DNA of 64,000 nucleotides from Pseudomonadota bacterium. Lineage in GTDB: Bacteria > Pseudomonadota > Alphaproteobacteria > SHVP01. The DNA lies in NCBI GenBank assembly GCA_027622715.1, contig JAQBYN010000006.1, positions 1 through 64,000 of the forward strand, read 5' to 3'. Shown in pieces: positions 9,787 through 18,938 of this stretch; position 1 is the first letter of the stretch; each line of letters starts with the position of its first letter. The notes under the pieces are model-generated. The model did no database searches, had not been told where the DNA came from, and saw nothing but the letters and a program-made list of their open reading frames with translations. A program made the translations under genes and the position numbers.

Positions 9787-10227
9787 ATGGTCAAGCTGCG
9801 CCGAATTGTGCCCGACGTGGTGTCCGATCAGACGCTCGTCGCGCTGACCGCCACCGACTTCGTCCGTGATGCCGCCCGGTTGATGAAACATCGCCGCGTC
9901 GGGTCCGTCCTGGTTATGGACGGCGATACGCTCTCCGGCATCTTTACCGAGCGCGACATGGTGTACCGGGTTGTTGCCGACGGGCTCGATCCCGACATGA
10001 CACCGCTGTCCCAGGTGATGACCCCCAATCCCGACACGATCGACGGGAGCGCATCGGCGCTGGACGCGTTACGCGCGATGAACGAGCGCGGCTACCGACA
10101 CCTCCCGGTCATCGAAAACGGCCGGGTCGTCGGAATCGTCTCGCGGCGCGACTTCTACGGCGAAGAAAAGGCCGAAGAAGAGAAACATCCCGCGGCTGAC
10201 GATCAGGTCACCCAGCTCCGCAACTAG
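9787..10227 (+). CDS. CBS-domain protein
   Basis: The 146-residue product from ATG 9787 (after GGGGAGA) consists of two CBS motifs, about residues 10-65 (VRDAARLMKHRRVGSVLVMDGDTLSGIFTERDMV) and 75-130 (ALDALRAMNERGYRHLPVIENGRVVGIVSRRDF), forming one Bateman module. Such stand-alone modules bind adenine nucleotides and regulate partners. The IFTERD and IVSRRDF ends of the motifs are typical ligand-phosphate contacts. An in-frame ATG at 9754 is possible but lies upstream of the best ribosome site. The acidic tail (EEKAEEEKHPAADDQ) is unremarkable. Confidence 0.88.
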   Translation: MVKLRRIVPDVVSDQTLVALTATDFVRDAARLMKHRRVGSVLVMDGDTLSGIFTERDMVYRVVADGLDPDMTPLSQVMTPNPDTIDGSASALDALRAMNERGYRHLPVIENGRVVGIVSRRDFYGEEKAEEEKHPAADDQVTQLRN

Positions 10228-10248
10228 CGGCAATCTGCGGACAAAGAA

Positions 10249-10274
10249 AAAGGCCGGAGCGTGCCCCGGCCTTT
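10249..10274. terminator. Bidirectional intrinsic terminator
   Basis: AAAGGCCGG (10249-10257), 8-base loop, CCGGCCTTT (10266-10274): a perfect 9-bp stem with A-run before and T-run after, placed between the convergent CBS and methyltransferase genes. It can act on both strands. Confidence 0.85.
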
Positions 10275-10299
10275 ACACTTTGGGCGGCGCGCTGGGTTA

Positions 10300-11478
10300 C
10301 TACTTCCAGGCGGCGAAAAAGAACCACTCACCTTTGTCAGGGACGTGCATCGAGCCGTCGTTTTGCGGCACCACGAACGGCGCCATGACTTGTTCAATGT
10401 TGTCAGGCGCGAAGCCACCCTTGGTGGCGACATCGGCGAGATCCATGTCGTGCATCGGACCCCAGAACGGTTCGTTATTGTTGTGGGTATCCCAGTCCAT
10501 TTCGAACTGACGCCACGCGCTATCCATCATCGCGAACGGCGGCTGTTCGACATGCAGCATGAGCCCGCCAGGCCGCAGCACGCGGTGCGCTTCCGCCGCG
10601 ATGTTGTAGACCGCCTTGTGCGACGTCTCGTGCAGGAACATCGACGAGACCACGAGATCGAACGAGTTGTCGGGGAACTTGGTGTCCTCGGCGAGGCCTT
10701 GCCAGAAATGCACCGACCGGCCCAACGACTCGGCCCGGCCATGGGCGTAACGCAACAGCGGCGCGGAGAAGTCGAGGCCGTGGATTTCGGCGTCGGGCCA
10801 TGCGTCGGCATAGGCCAGCGTCGAATGGCCGACCGTGCAGCCGATATCGAGCACGTTGCTGGGTTTGAAGCCCGGGCGCACATGGTCGAGCCAGTTGACC
10901 ACCGACCAACCGGGCCCGTCGTTGTAGGGGCCCATCTTGCCGCCGGTCCCCATGTAGAGGCCGCCCAGATCGTAAAGCGCACCGGCGAACACGTCGTTCT
11001 CCTGCGCCTCGGCATGATAGCTGCCCGGCATCCAGTGCATGTCCATGGCGCTTTGATAGCGCGGCACCGCCACCTCGTCGTCGAGATGCAAGGTGCCCAG
11101 CATCGGATTGTCGACGCGCGCCTTGTCGATCAGGTCGTCAATTTGACGTTCGATAATCGGAATTTTGTGCTGGCTGCCCATTTCCTGCTGGTGGCGGCGC
11201 ATGCAAGCCCACCACTGATAGGCCGGATCTCCCAGCATGGCACGGCGGACTTCGTGTCGATTCTTGGGCGCGCGGCCCAAACTACGTTTTAGCGCGGGTT
11301 CGACCCGACCGTCGTAGATGGTCTTGTTCTTGGACTGCACGTTTTCGCGCAGATGACGCGAGAACGCCATTTGGTAATTGAGCCGCGCCTCGTCATCGGA
11401 ATCAAGCGCCGCCATCACGGCATGACGGCCCAGGCCGGAGATTGATGTTTGGGGGGCATTGATATCGGTGGAGGCCAA
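10300..11478 (-). CDS. Class I SAM-dependent methyltransferase with long N-terminal domain (paralogue B)
   Basis: A 392-residue paralogue of the protein at 8484-9665. Shared landmarks in the same order: RVEPA, VPRY, DMHWMPGSY, FAGALYD, motif I LDIGCTVGHS (210-219), FPDNSFDLVVSSMFLHE, LRPGGLMLHVEQP and NNEPF/DMDL. The unusual Cys-Thr in motif I (GCTVGHST rather than GCGxGxxT) is common to both copies. The N-terminal ~200 residues have no domain I recognise. It converges on the CBS gene and has its own promoter region (11479-11579, facing away from the SDR). Confidence 0.8.
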   Translation of the reverse strand: MASTDINAPQTSISGLGRHAVMAALDSDDEARLNYQMAFSRHLRENVQSKNKTIYDGRVEPALKRSLGRAPKNRHEVRRAMLGDPAYQWWACMRRHQQEMGSQHKIPIIERQIDDLIDKARVDNPMLGTLHLDDEVAVPRYQSAMDMHWMPGSYHAEAQENDVFAGALYDLGGLYMGTGGKMGPYNDGPGWSVVNWLDHVRPGFKPSNVLDIGCTVGHSTLAYADAWPDAEIHGLDFSAPLLRYAHGRAESLGRSVHFWQGLAEDTKFPDNSFDLVVSSMFLHETSHKAVYNIAAEAHRVLRPGGLMLHVEQPPFAMMDSAWRQFEMDWDTHNNNEPFWGPMHDMDLADVATKGGFAPDNIEQVMAPFVVPQNDGSMHVPDKGEWFFFAAWK

Positions 11479-11579
11479 GGGCTGTTCCTTTCGCGAAACG
11501 CTGTGCCAAGGCCGAATAGTCTAGCAGAACGGCGGTGGCGGCGTCGAAAACGCGGCAATCAGCGCCCGTCTGCCGGGCG

Positions 11580-12314
11580 TTACCAGGGAATCTCGGTCTT
11601 TTCGTGAAAGAATTTCCCGGTCAGCGCGGCGTCGGCCTGGGCCGCGAGCCACACCGGGGTTTGCGCGCCCTCTTCGACATCAATCATCGCGAACTTCGAC
11701 CCCATGTCGGTCTTGACCCAGCCCGGGCAACAGCAATTGACCGAAATGCCGCGTGTCTTCAGGCCCACGGCAAGATTAGCGGTCAGGCCGTTGAGGGCGG
11801 TCTTGGACAACCGGTAGCCCACCATGCCCGAATCGGCCCAACCGAACTGGCCCATCTGCGAGGACATGTTGACGATGCGCCCGCCGCGCTTGATCAGCGG
11901 TACGAGTTTTTGCGTGACCCGCAGCGGCCCCAGCAGGTTGGTATCGAGAATCGTGCCGACCAGATCAACATCGACGTCGAGGGCATCGGTCTCGATGTTC
12001 TCGGTTTCGCCGTAGATGCGCTCCAGCAGGACGCCGGCGTTGTTCACCAAGACGTCGATCGCGCCATAGGTATCGCTGATCCATTCGGCAAAGGCGGCGG
12101 CGCTATCCGCGCTCGTGATATCGAGCACGTGGCCGACGGCATCGAGACCGTCGGCGCGCAACGCGACCGCTGCGGCCGCCACCTTGGTCGCATCGCGCGC
12201 CGCGAGCACAACATGAAAGCCATGGTCGCGGGCGAGTTGGCGAGCGATCTCCAACCCGAGTCCGCGGTTGGCCCCGGTAACGACGGCGATCTTCTTGTCG
12301 GTGGTTTGTGTCAT
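11580..12314 (-). CDS. Short-chain dehydrogenase/reductase
   Basis: Classical SDR of 244 residues. TGANRGLG (13-20) binds the dinucleotide; NNAGV follows strand 4; the catalytic set is Ser in VNMSSQMG plus YRLSK. The C-terminal CCPGWVKTDMGS and the overall length resemble carbonyl reductase/YciK-type SDRs. The substrate cannot be inferred. Same strand as the downstream methyltransferase, separated by 101 bases. Confidence 0.88.
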   Translation of the reverse strand: MTQTTDKKIAVVTGANRGLGLEIARQLARDHGFHVVLAARDATKVAAAAVALRADGLDAVGHVLDITSADSAAAFAEWISDTYGAIDVLVNNAGVLLERIYGETENIETDALDVDVDLVGTILDTNLLGPLRVTQKLVPLIKRGGRIVNMSSQMGQFGWADSGMVGYRLSKTALNGLTANLAVGLKTRGISVNCCCPGWVKTDMGSKFAMIDVEEGAQTPVWLAAQADAALTGKFFHEKTEIPW

Positions 12315-12380
12315 GGCGATCCTCCGCGGCTATTACGGCCTATGGCGTTGGGCGGGGCAACAACCTGGTTATCGGCGGCT

Positions 12381-13034
12381 TTACTCTGCCGCCTTCGCTG
12401 CCCACGGGGCACCGATGTTTTTCTGCTCGTCGGTCGGGATCACGAGACCGCGTTGCACCGCGGGCCGCGCTGCGATCGCGTCATGCCAACGGCTTAGATG
12501 AGGTGGATCGTCGACCGATACGCCGGCGTAGTCGCGCGCCCACACCCAGCCAAAGCAGGCAATATCGGCAATCGAATAGTCGCCGGCCAAATACGCGACG
12601 TCCTTGAGCCGCGCGTCCATGACTTCAAGGATGCGCCGGGTTTCGTTGGCATAGCGCTCAATTGCTTTGGGAATTTTTTCTTCTTGGCGGTTCCACCACC
12701 CGGCTTGACCCTGCATCGGCCCCAAGCCGCCCATCTGGAACATCAACCACTGAATGACTGTGCTACGGCCCTTGTCGTCGGTCGGCATCAGCTGGCCGGA
12801 TTTCTCGGCGAGGTAGATCAGGATGGCGCCAGATTCGAACACCGCGAAGTCGTCATTGTCGCGGTCGATGATCGCCGGGATTTTGCCGTTGGGATTGATC
12901 GCCCGAAAGTCTGGGTGATGCTGGTCGCCGTTCATAATGTTGATCGCGGTAACGCGGTACGGCAGCGCCATTTCTTCGAGCGCGATGGAGGCTTTGACGC
13001 CGTTGGGGGTGCCCAAGGTGTAGAGATCAATCAT
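12381..13034 (-). CDS. Nu-class glutathione S-transferase, YfcG-like disulfide-bond reductase
   Basis: The start is placed at ATG 13034, where [14 protein letters not shown] matches the YfcG N-terminus; the frame stays open far upstream but that part crosses dapB and is not coding. The 217-residue protein has the thioredoxin-fold N-domain with TPNG (Thr-9 and Asn-11, which replace a catalytic Cys/Ser in YfcG), NPNGKIPAI and [14 protein letters not shown], and an all-helical C-domain with [12 protein letters not shown]. YfcG-type enzymes reduce small disulfides with glutathione. Confidence 0.9.
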   Translation of the reverse strand: MIDLYTLGTPNGVKASIALEEMALPYRVTAINIMNGDQHHPDFRAINPNGKIPAIIDRDNDDFAVFESGAILIYLAEKSGQLMPTDDKGRSTVIQWLMFQMGGLGPMQGQAGWWNRQEEKIPKAIERYANETRRILEVMDARLKDVAYLAGDYSIADIACFGWVWARDYAGVSVDDPPHLSRWHDAIAARPAVQRGLVIPTDEQKNIGAPWAAKAAE

Positions 13035-13130
13035 GGCGCTCCTCGTAGTCCGCGCGTTTGCGCTGTGCTTCGTTGGGGTTGCGCCATGTGCTAAAGGTCG
13101 CCATCGCCGAAAACAAGCCAGGGACGGGTC

Positions 13131-13946
13131 ATGGCCGATCTGAAGATAGGAATCGCGGGCTGCGCGGGCCGCATGGGCCAGACACTTTTGCGTCAGGTCG
13201 CCGCAACGCCAGGCTGCGTCATTGCCGGTGGCAGCGAGGCACCGGGCAGCGCGGCGATCGGTCAGGACGTTGCAGGCTTGGCCGGTCTCCCCGCCGCAGG
13301 CATCGCCGTTGTCGATAGCGCCGACGCGCTGTTCGCGGCGTGCGACGCGGTGCTGGATTTCACCGTACCAGCGGCAACCGCGGCCAACGCACGTGCCGCC
13401 GCCACGCATGGCAAGATCTTGATCGCCGGCACGACCGGCATGAGCGCGGGCGACGAAGCCGCGCTCCGTGATGCCGCACAAAAGACACCCATCGTCTACG
13501 CTGCCAACATGAGCGTCGGGGTTAATGTCTTGGCGCAAGTCGTCAAGCAAGTCGCGACGATGCTGGGCCCTGACGCCTTCGATATCGAGGTCGTCGAGAT
13601 GCATCACCGCAACAAGGTCGATGCGCCGTCGGGCACCGCCCTATTGCTGGGCCGCGCCGCCGCCCAGGGCCGCGGTGTGACCTTGGACGATGTCGCTGAC
13701 CGCGGCCGCGACGGCATCACCGGGGCACGTCAAGCGGGACATATCGGCTTTGCCAGTTTGCGCGGTGGCAGCGTGCCGGGCGACCACACGGTCATCTTTG
13801 CCAGCGACAGCGAACGCCTGGAATTGACCCACCGGGCACAGGACCGCTCGCTGTTCGCCGCCGGCGCGGTGCGCGCCGCGCTGTGGGCGCGCGGCAAGCC
13901 CGCCGGGCTGTACGACATGACCGATGTGTTGGGGTTGAAGGACTAG
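13131..13946 (+). CDS. dapB: 4-hydroxy-tetrahydrodipicolinate reductase
   Basis: DapB makes tetrahydrodipicolinate with NAD(P)H in the diaminopimelate/lysine pathway. The 271-residue protein has the nucleotide loop [11 protein letters not shown] (7-17) and the catalytic motif [13 protein letters not shown] (His-158, Lys-162); enteric enzymes read HHRHK here, so the third position differs but the catalytic His and Lys remain. Length is normal. It diverges from the GST gene; alphaproteobacterial dapB is often followed by nth, which here lies 7.7 kb downstream. Confidence 0.96.
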   Translation: MADLKIGIAGCAGRMGQTLLRQVAATPGCVIAGGSEAPGSAAIGQDVAGLAGLPAAGIAVVDSADALFAACDAVLDFTVPAATAANARAAATHGKILIAGTTGMSAGDEAALRDAAQKTPIVYAANMSVGVNVLAQVVKQVATMLGPDAFDIEVVEMHHRNKVDAPSGTALLLGRAAAQGRGVTLDDVADRGRDGITGARQAGHIGFASLRGGSVPGDHTVIFASDSERLELTHRAQDRSLFAAGAVRAALWARGKPAGLYDMTDVLGLKD

Positions 13947-13957
13947 GGGCGTCCTGG

Positions 13958-14629
13958 TCAATACGCCCGCAGTATCAACAAGACCGCGGCGAAATGCGCG
14001 GCACTGCCGGCCAGGACAAAAACGTGCCAGATCGCATTGCCGAGTTTGAAACGCGGCCAATGGAAGAAGGCGAGGCCGCTGGTATAGGCGATGCCACCCG
14101 CCGCCAGCAAGCCAAGCGGCCACGGATCGAGAACGCGCGCCAGCGGGACAACCCAGGCAATGCCGGCCCAGCCCATCGCGACATAGCCAAATGAGCTAAA
14201 GCGGTGCAGCCGGCGCACCATGAACAGGCGCAATGAAATACCGCCCAGTGCGGCGCTCCACACCAGGGCGAGCAAGACGAGCCCGCGATGATCCCACAGC
14301 GGCATCGCCGCGACGGTCGTGACGGTGCCGGCGATCAGCAAATAGATCGCGCTGTGATCCATCGCCGCAAAAATGCGCCGGGCGCGCGGGTGCTGCGTCC
14401 AGTGGTAAAGCGATGAACTGAGGTAGGAGAATAGAAGCGTCACGCCGTAGACCAGCGCCGCACCGGTGGGACGCAATCCAGCATCCCAGGGCAGCACGAT
14501 TAGGAGCGTAACCACGCCGGTCACCGCGAGGGCAAAACCGGCAAACGGGACTAACGAATCCCACCGACCGAGAAAACCGTAGGGTTCGATCTCGGCGGAA
14601 AGTGGCGAGGGGGCGTTAAGCCCCCTCAA
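13958..14629 (-). CDS. Hemolysin III / PAQR family membrane protein
   Basis: About 223 residues with seven predicted membrane helices. Family signatures are SSSLYHW, RRIFAAMDHSAIYLLIAGTVT and C-terminal GNAIWHVFVLAGSAAHF, which hold the conserved His, Ser and Asp of the YqfA/PAQR fold. Function in bacteria is uncertain (lipid or hydrolase-like activity has been proposed). The frame extends into cspA, so the start must be lower: a TTG at 14629 is the best option but it falls in a hairpin, and a start further inside is possible. It faces the dapB end with an 11-base gap. Confidence 0.82.
   Translation of the reverse strand: MRGLNAPSPLSAEIEPYGFLGRWDSLVPFAGFALAVTGVVTLLIVLPWDAGLRPTGAALVYGVTLLFSYLSSSLYHWTQHPRARRIFAAMDHSAIYLLIAGTVTTVAAMPLWDHRGLVLLALVWSAALGGISLRLFMVRRLHRFSSFGYVAMGWAGIAWVVPLARVLDPWPLGLLAAGGIAYTSGLAFFHWPRFKLGNAIWHVFVLAGSAAHFAAVLLILRAY
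14607..14627 (-). terminator. Strong hairpin just downstream of cspA
   Basis: GAGGGGGC (14607-14614), loop GTTAA, GCCCCCTC (14620-14627). It lies 13 bases after the cspA stop and could end that transcript, but the minus-strand sequence beyond it is not T-rich. It also overlaps the likely start of the hemolysin III gene. Confidence 0.5.
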
Positions 14630-14639
14630 CCCTTTTGTC

Positions 14640-14846
14640 TTAGTCGACAACCCGGACGTTGGCGCAGGACGTTTTACCGTCACGGCCTGATTCCAGATCG
14701 TACTCGAGGCGCTGGCCTTCGCTGACATGCGTCAGTCCGGCACGTTCGAGCGCGGAGATGTGCAAGAAGCTATCCTTGCCGCCGTCTTCGGGAGCAATGA
14801 AGCCATATCCCTTGGTCGCGTTGAACCACTTAACGGTTCCGATCAT
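14640..14846 (-). CDS. Cold-shock protein (CspA family)
   Basis: A 68-residue single cold-shock domain, a nucleic-acid-binding OB fold. RNP1 is KGYGFIAPE (12-20) and RNP2 is DSFLHISAL (25-33); GTVKWFNATKG opens the protein. It acts as an RNA chaperone; the sequence alone does not say whether this copy is cold-induced. A weak promoter candidate upstream on the minus strand is TTGAAC (14914-14909), 16-base spacer, TATGTG (14892-14887). Confidence 0.95.
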   Translation of the reverse strand: MIGTVKWFNATKGYGFIAPEDGGKDSFLHISALERAGLTHVSEGQRLEYDLESGRDGKTSCANVRVVD

Positions 14847-15179
14847 GTGTATTTCCAGTTCTTCATAAAGTTATAGAACGGCGCACCACATAGGCGAGCC
14901 GGGTCTCAGTTCAACGATTTCCGTGGGGTATGACGTCAAGTCGGCGTGGACAGTTCGAGATACGCCGGGTCGTCGCAGGGCTGATGGACTGACATATGGC
15001 CCCGTGAGCGTCGTATAGCAAGCGGATTCGGGCCACAGCACCCCTTGATATTACGCAGAACCCCTCAAAACAGGACGAATCAGGTCGAAAACCCTCATCT
15101 GGGTAGGGTCCGTACCGATTCCCGGCCTTTCCGCAAACCGCCATGTTTGTGGCGAGTCTCGCAGTGAGTTGGGAATCTA
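14847..15179. other. Divergent intergenic region, cspA / hybrid kinase
   Basis: This 333-base gap holds the promoters of cspA (minus) and of the sensor kinase (plus). Besides the weak cspA promoter candidate near 14887-14914, I see no clear operator, small RNA or credible small gene. A 77-codon minus-strand frame (14911-15144) has composition unlike a protein and no ribosome site. Confidence 0.5.
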
Positions 15180-18100
15180 ATGCGCGCGCAATCTATTTCT
15201 GAGGCATCGCCGATTGGCACGGCACGCGCGGTGCGGAGCCTGTCCCGCAATAGCCTAACGCTCGGCATAATCTTCGGCACCGCCGTTACCTTACTGATCG
15301 GCGCGGGCGCAGTGAACAACATTCAGTTCGAGAGCCGTGCGCTGACAAGGGTTTTCGAGGAAGCCGCCGGGCGGACCGTCGCCGGCATCGCCGCCGGGCT
15401 CAGCGAATCGGTGCGAAACCCGTCGCCCAACTGGACCGAACCATTGGACGACTATGTTGCGGCAACACCCGACATTATCGCGATTTCCGTCACCGGCAAC
15501 GGACAAGACAGGTTTGTTTCGACCGGCGGAGACGAATCCTTCCCGCCGGCGCCGGTTCTGACGATCGCGCACGATATTGTTTTTCAAGGGAGCAAGATCG
15601 GCAGCGTCGAAGTCAATTTCGATCGTCGGCACCTGGCGGCCGACATCGCGCGGGTCCGGGTCGGTACCTTGCGCCGGGCGCCGCTGATTTGGACGGGCGT
15701 CATGGTCTTGGTCGTCCTACTGCTCGTGTACCGGCAGCGACACCGCCGATCTGCCGATGACAATCGGCAGCTGCACGAAGAGGTCCGGCGACGGACGGCC
15801 GCCGAAAAACAGGAATCTGCAGCCAGGGCGCGCTTGGAAGACATTGCGTCGCTGACCAGCGACTTTTACTGGGAAGCGGATGCCGAAGGAATCGTCCGAT
15901 ACGTCTCCCAGCGATTTGGCGCGATTACCGGCGCGGCGGACGACCTCGTCGTCGGTAAGGCTATCGGCCAAGGCAGTTGGACGCCGACCGCGGAGTCGCG
16001 TGAAAGAATTGTAGAAATACTCTCGAAACGCCTCACCGTACGCAACGAGCCTTTCCGGTACACCGATAAGAAAGGTGACTTGCGGGTGATCTCTGGGTCC
16101 GCGGCGCCGCGGTTCGACGAGCAGGGCGATTACGTCGGCCACCGCGGAACCTCGCGCGAAGTCACTGCTGAGGTCGAAGCAAGCCGACGGCTTGCCGCGA
16201 GCGAACAACGCTTCCGGAACATTGCCGCAATGACCGCTGACCTGTTTTGGGAAACCGATCCCGACGGCACGTTGACGTTCTTCCTCACCAAAGGGGACAG
16301 CCGATTATCGGGCGCGCCCGACGACGTCATCGGGATGCATTTCTTGGAACTGGTGAAGGAATTTGCGCCCGACTCCTTAGCTGAACACGAACGGGCGATC
16401 AACGCACGCCAACCATTTTCAGGTTTGCGCCAAGATGGTCACCTGCCCGATGGGTCGCCGCTGCATCTCGTGGCCAACGGTCAACCGGTCTTCGATGCAG
16501 CTGGCACGTATCTCGGCTTTCAGGGGGCGACGCGCGACGTCACCGATCTTGTTCTTGCCGAAAAACGCGCCGCGACCAGCACCTGGCAGATGGAAAGCTA
16601 CCTATCAAACGCACCGGCGGCGATTTTGATCAAAGATCGCGACTTGCGTTTTACCCATATCAATCGCACGTACACGACGTGGTCGGGCCGGACCCTAGAG
16701 ACGCTCCTGGGTAAGACAATCACCGAGATTCACGGCAATAGCGCGAAGTCTCGGGCCTATAAAGAGATCGACCGCCAGGTTCTGGAGACCGGGCGGGCGC
16801 AGATGGACGAGGAGACGTTTACCTTCGACGACGGCGTCGAACGCCGCGTCTCGACCAATCGTTTTCCAGTTTTCGACGACAACGGCGCGGTCGCCGGCGT
16901 CGGCACGTTCCTCACCGACATCACCGCGCAATACGAGGCGCAGAGGCAAGCCGCCGCGGCGACCCAGCAACTACTCGGTTTTGTCGAAAACTCGCCAGCC
17001 ACCATCGTCTTCACAGATTTGGACAACCGCTACGTGCGGGTCAACAAAGCGTTCTGCGATTGGACCGGTATGACGGAGGCAGAGCTTGTCGGCAAAACGA
17101 CTGCTGAAATATATGGCCCAGCAACCACGCACCTCTTGGAGGACATGAACCGGCGTGTCGTCGAAACCCAAAGGGTCGTCGACGGCGAACATTGGATCAA
17201 CTTTCCCGACGGCACCAGTCGCTACGTATCAATGACACGGTTTCCGCTGTTCGACGAATCGGGCGCGGTCTATCAGGTCGCTTCGATCAACGTCGACATT
17301 ACGGCGGAGCGCGAAGCGCGATTCCAAATTGACGGCATCTTGGAAAACTCGCCCAGTGCAATCTTCGTCAAAGATACCCAGGGTCAGTTCCTGTTCGCGA
17401 ACCCAACGTTCACCGAATGGTTCGGTGTACCACCCTCAGGTGTCGCAGGAAATACTAGCCATGATCTTTGCCCACCCGAATTTGCCGAAGCTTGCGCCGA
17501 CCAGGATCGTAAAGTCTTGGCGGATTCCGAGGCGCACGAGATTCTGCTGGAAGTACCGTTCACCGATGGCGAGCGCCACTGGATCACGATGACCAAGTTT
17601 CCGATCTCCGCGCCCGACGGGACGACCATCGGGATCGGGACGGTTAATACCGACGTCACCCAGGTGCAGCGTGCGGAAGAACGCCTGCGCCAAGCCCATA
17701 GACTGGAAGCGATCGGCCAACTGACGGGCGGTATCGCGCACGACTTCAATAACCTGTTGACGGTCGCCCAAGGTAATCTTGAGCTACTCGAGATGACATT
17801 GTCCGACGTTGGCCAGCGCAAATGGATGACGTCAGCAATTCGGGCTATCCAGCGTGGCGGCTCTCTGACTCAGCAACTGTTGTCGTTCGCCCGGCAGCAG
17901 ACACTGGCGCCTTCGTCGATTTCTGTTGCCGAAACCGTCGAGCACATCGCGGCCATGGTCGGCAGGGTCCTCCGCGAAAATATTTCCTTCCAGGTCGAGG
18001 TGGCGGACGCGCTGCCACTCATCCAGGCAGATCCCGCGCAATTGGAATCTGCACTCCTCAACCTCGCGCTCAATGCCCAAGACGCCATGCCACAGGGCGG

Positions 18101-18839
18101 CCGCCTGACGTTGAGCGCCATGGCCGATGCGGACGCTTCTTTCGTACGACTTTGCGTCGCCGACACCGGGACCGGCATTCCGGACAATGTCCGCGACCAT
18201 GTGTTGGAACCGTTTTTCACGACCAAAGACGTCGGCGAAGGATCTGGTCTCGGCTTGAGCATGGTCTATGGGTTTGTCCAGCAGAGTGGCGGGGATATCG
18301 AAATCCACAGTGAGGTAGGGCGCGGCACACAAATTGTTTTGTCGATGCCGGTCGCCGTCTCGCCAGCGGTCCGCGAAGAGCCGGACAAGGCATTCGTGGT
18401 CGGCAAGGGACGAATCTTGTTTGTCGAAGACGACCCGGACCTGAGAGTGATGGCCGAACAAATGCTGATTCGACTCGGCTACACCGTAGACGCGGTGCCC
18501 GATGCGGACGCGGCCACCGAACGCCTGAGTCGCGAGATTGAGTATGACATCCTACTGACCGATCTGGTCTTGCCGGGAAGAACAAGTGGGCGTCAGCTCG
18601 CCCAGTACGTGCAAGGCGTCCGGCCGGACATGCGGATTGTCATCACCTCGGGTTACGCCGATTCCATCCTCAAACAGGAGGGCGGGATTCCCGAAAGCTG
18701 CCAATTCCTGCCAAAACCGTTTCGAATGGCCGAACTTTCCAAGGTATTGGGCGAACCGGCCGATGATCCGGCGGGTGCCGACCGCGACGAGGCATCGAAT
18801 CCGCCAGCCACGCCCCAATTGGTGGTCTCTAAGCGGTAA
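15180..18839 (+). CDS. Membrane hybrid histidine kinase with five PAS domains and a receiver
   Basis: The 1219-residue protein has TM1 (about 26-48), a short periplasmic region, TM2 (about 167-184), a coiled linker, then five PAS units starting near residues 216, 341, 470, 597 and 716. The HisKA domain has HRLEAIGQLTGGIAHDFNN with phospho-acceptor His-854; the HATPase has LLNLALNAQDAM (N-box, ~955) and DTGTGIP (~995). The C-terminal receiver begins GRILFVEDDPDL (~1077), phospho-acceptor Asp-1128 in LLTDLVLPG and Lys near 1177 (LPKPF). There is no adjacent response regulator with an output domain, so its target must be elsewhere. Start ATG at 15180 follows TTGGGA. Confidence 0.92.
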   Translation: MRAQSISEASPIGTARAVRSLSRNSLTLGIIFGTAVTLLIGAGAVNNIQFESRALTRVFEEAAGRTVAGIAAGLSESVRNPSPNWTEPLDDYVAATPDIIAISVTGNGQDRFVSTGGDESFPPAPVLTIAHDIVFQGSKIGSVEVNFDRRHLAADIARVRVGTLRRAPLIWTGVMVLVVLLLVYRQRHRRSADDNRQLHEEVRRRTAAEKQESAARARLEDIASLTSDFYWEADAEGIVRYVSQRFGAITGAADDLVVGKAIGQGSWTPTAESRERIVEILSKRLTVRNEPFRYTDKKGDLRVISGSAAPRFDEQGDYVGHRGTSREVTAEVEASRRLAASEQRFRNIAAMTADLFWETDPDGTLTFFLTKGDSRLSGAPDDVIGMHFLELVKEFAPDSLAEHERAINARQPFSGLRQDGHLPDGSPLHLVANGQPVFDAAGTYLGFQGATRDVTDLVLAEKRAATSTWQMESYLSNAPAAILIKDRDLRFTHINRTYTTWSGRTLETLLGKTITEIHGNSAKSRAYKEIDRQVLETGRAQMDEETFTFDDGVERRVSTNRFPVFDDNGAVAGVGTFLTDITAQYEAQRQAAAATQQLLGFVENSPATIVFTDLDNRYVRVNKAFCDWTGMTEAELVGKTTAEIYGPATTHLLEDMNRRVVETQRVVDGEHWINFPDGTSRYVSMTRFPLFDESGAVYQVASINVDITAEREARFQIDGILENSPSAIFVKDTQGQFLFANPTFTEWFGVPPSGVAGNTSHDLCPPEFAEACADQDRKVLADSEAHEILLEVPFTDGERHWITMTKFPISAPDGTTIGIGTVNTDVTQVQRAEERLRQAHRLEAIGQLTGGIAHDFNNLLTVAQGNLELLEMTLSDVGQRKWMTSAIRAIQRGGSLTQQLLSFARQQTLAPSSISVAETVEHIAAMVGRVLRENISFQVEVADALPLIQADPAQLESALLNLALNAQDAMPQGGRLTLSAMADADASFVRLCVADTGTGIPDNVRDHVLEPFFTTKDVGEGSGLGLSMVYGFVQQSGGDIEIHSEVGRGTQIVLSMPVAVSPAVREEPDKAFVVGKGRILFVEDDPDLRVMAEQMLIRLGYTVDAVPDADAATERLSREIEYDILLTDLVLPGRTSGRQLAQYVQGVRPDMRIVITSGYADSILKQEGGIPESCQFLPKPFRMAELSKVLGEPADDPAGADRDEASNPPATPQLVVSKR

Positions 18840-18938
18840 TTTCGTGCCTTTTGGGGCCTTTCGTGCGCATATGAGCGAAAGGGACCTAGGGCGGCTCCAG
18901 CGCCACCTGGCCCATTCCTCCAGTAAAGGCCTCTCGAT

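Noticed and set aside
10261-11292. 343-codon plus-strand frame opposite methyltransferase B
   Set aside because: Starts inside the terminator, product is His/Arg-rich, typical of antisense frames in GC-rich genes.
13035-13607. Apparent N-terminal extension of the GST at 12381-13034
   Set aside because: Runs antisense to dapB and has no GST homology; the YfcG-like start at 13034 is clear.
14911-15144. 77-codon minus-strand frame between cspA and the kinase
   Set aside because: Cys/Arg-rich product without family features and no ribosome site; more likely untranslated promoter region.
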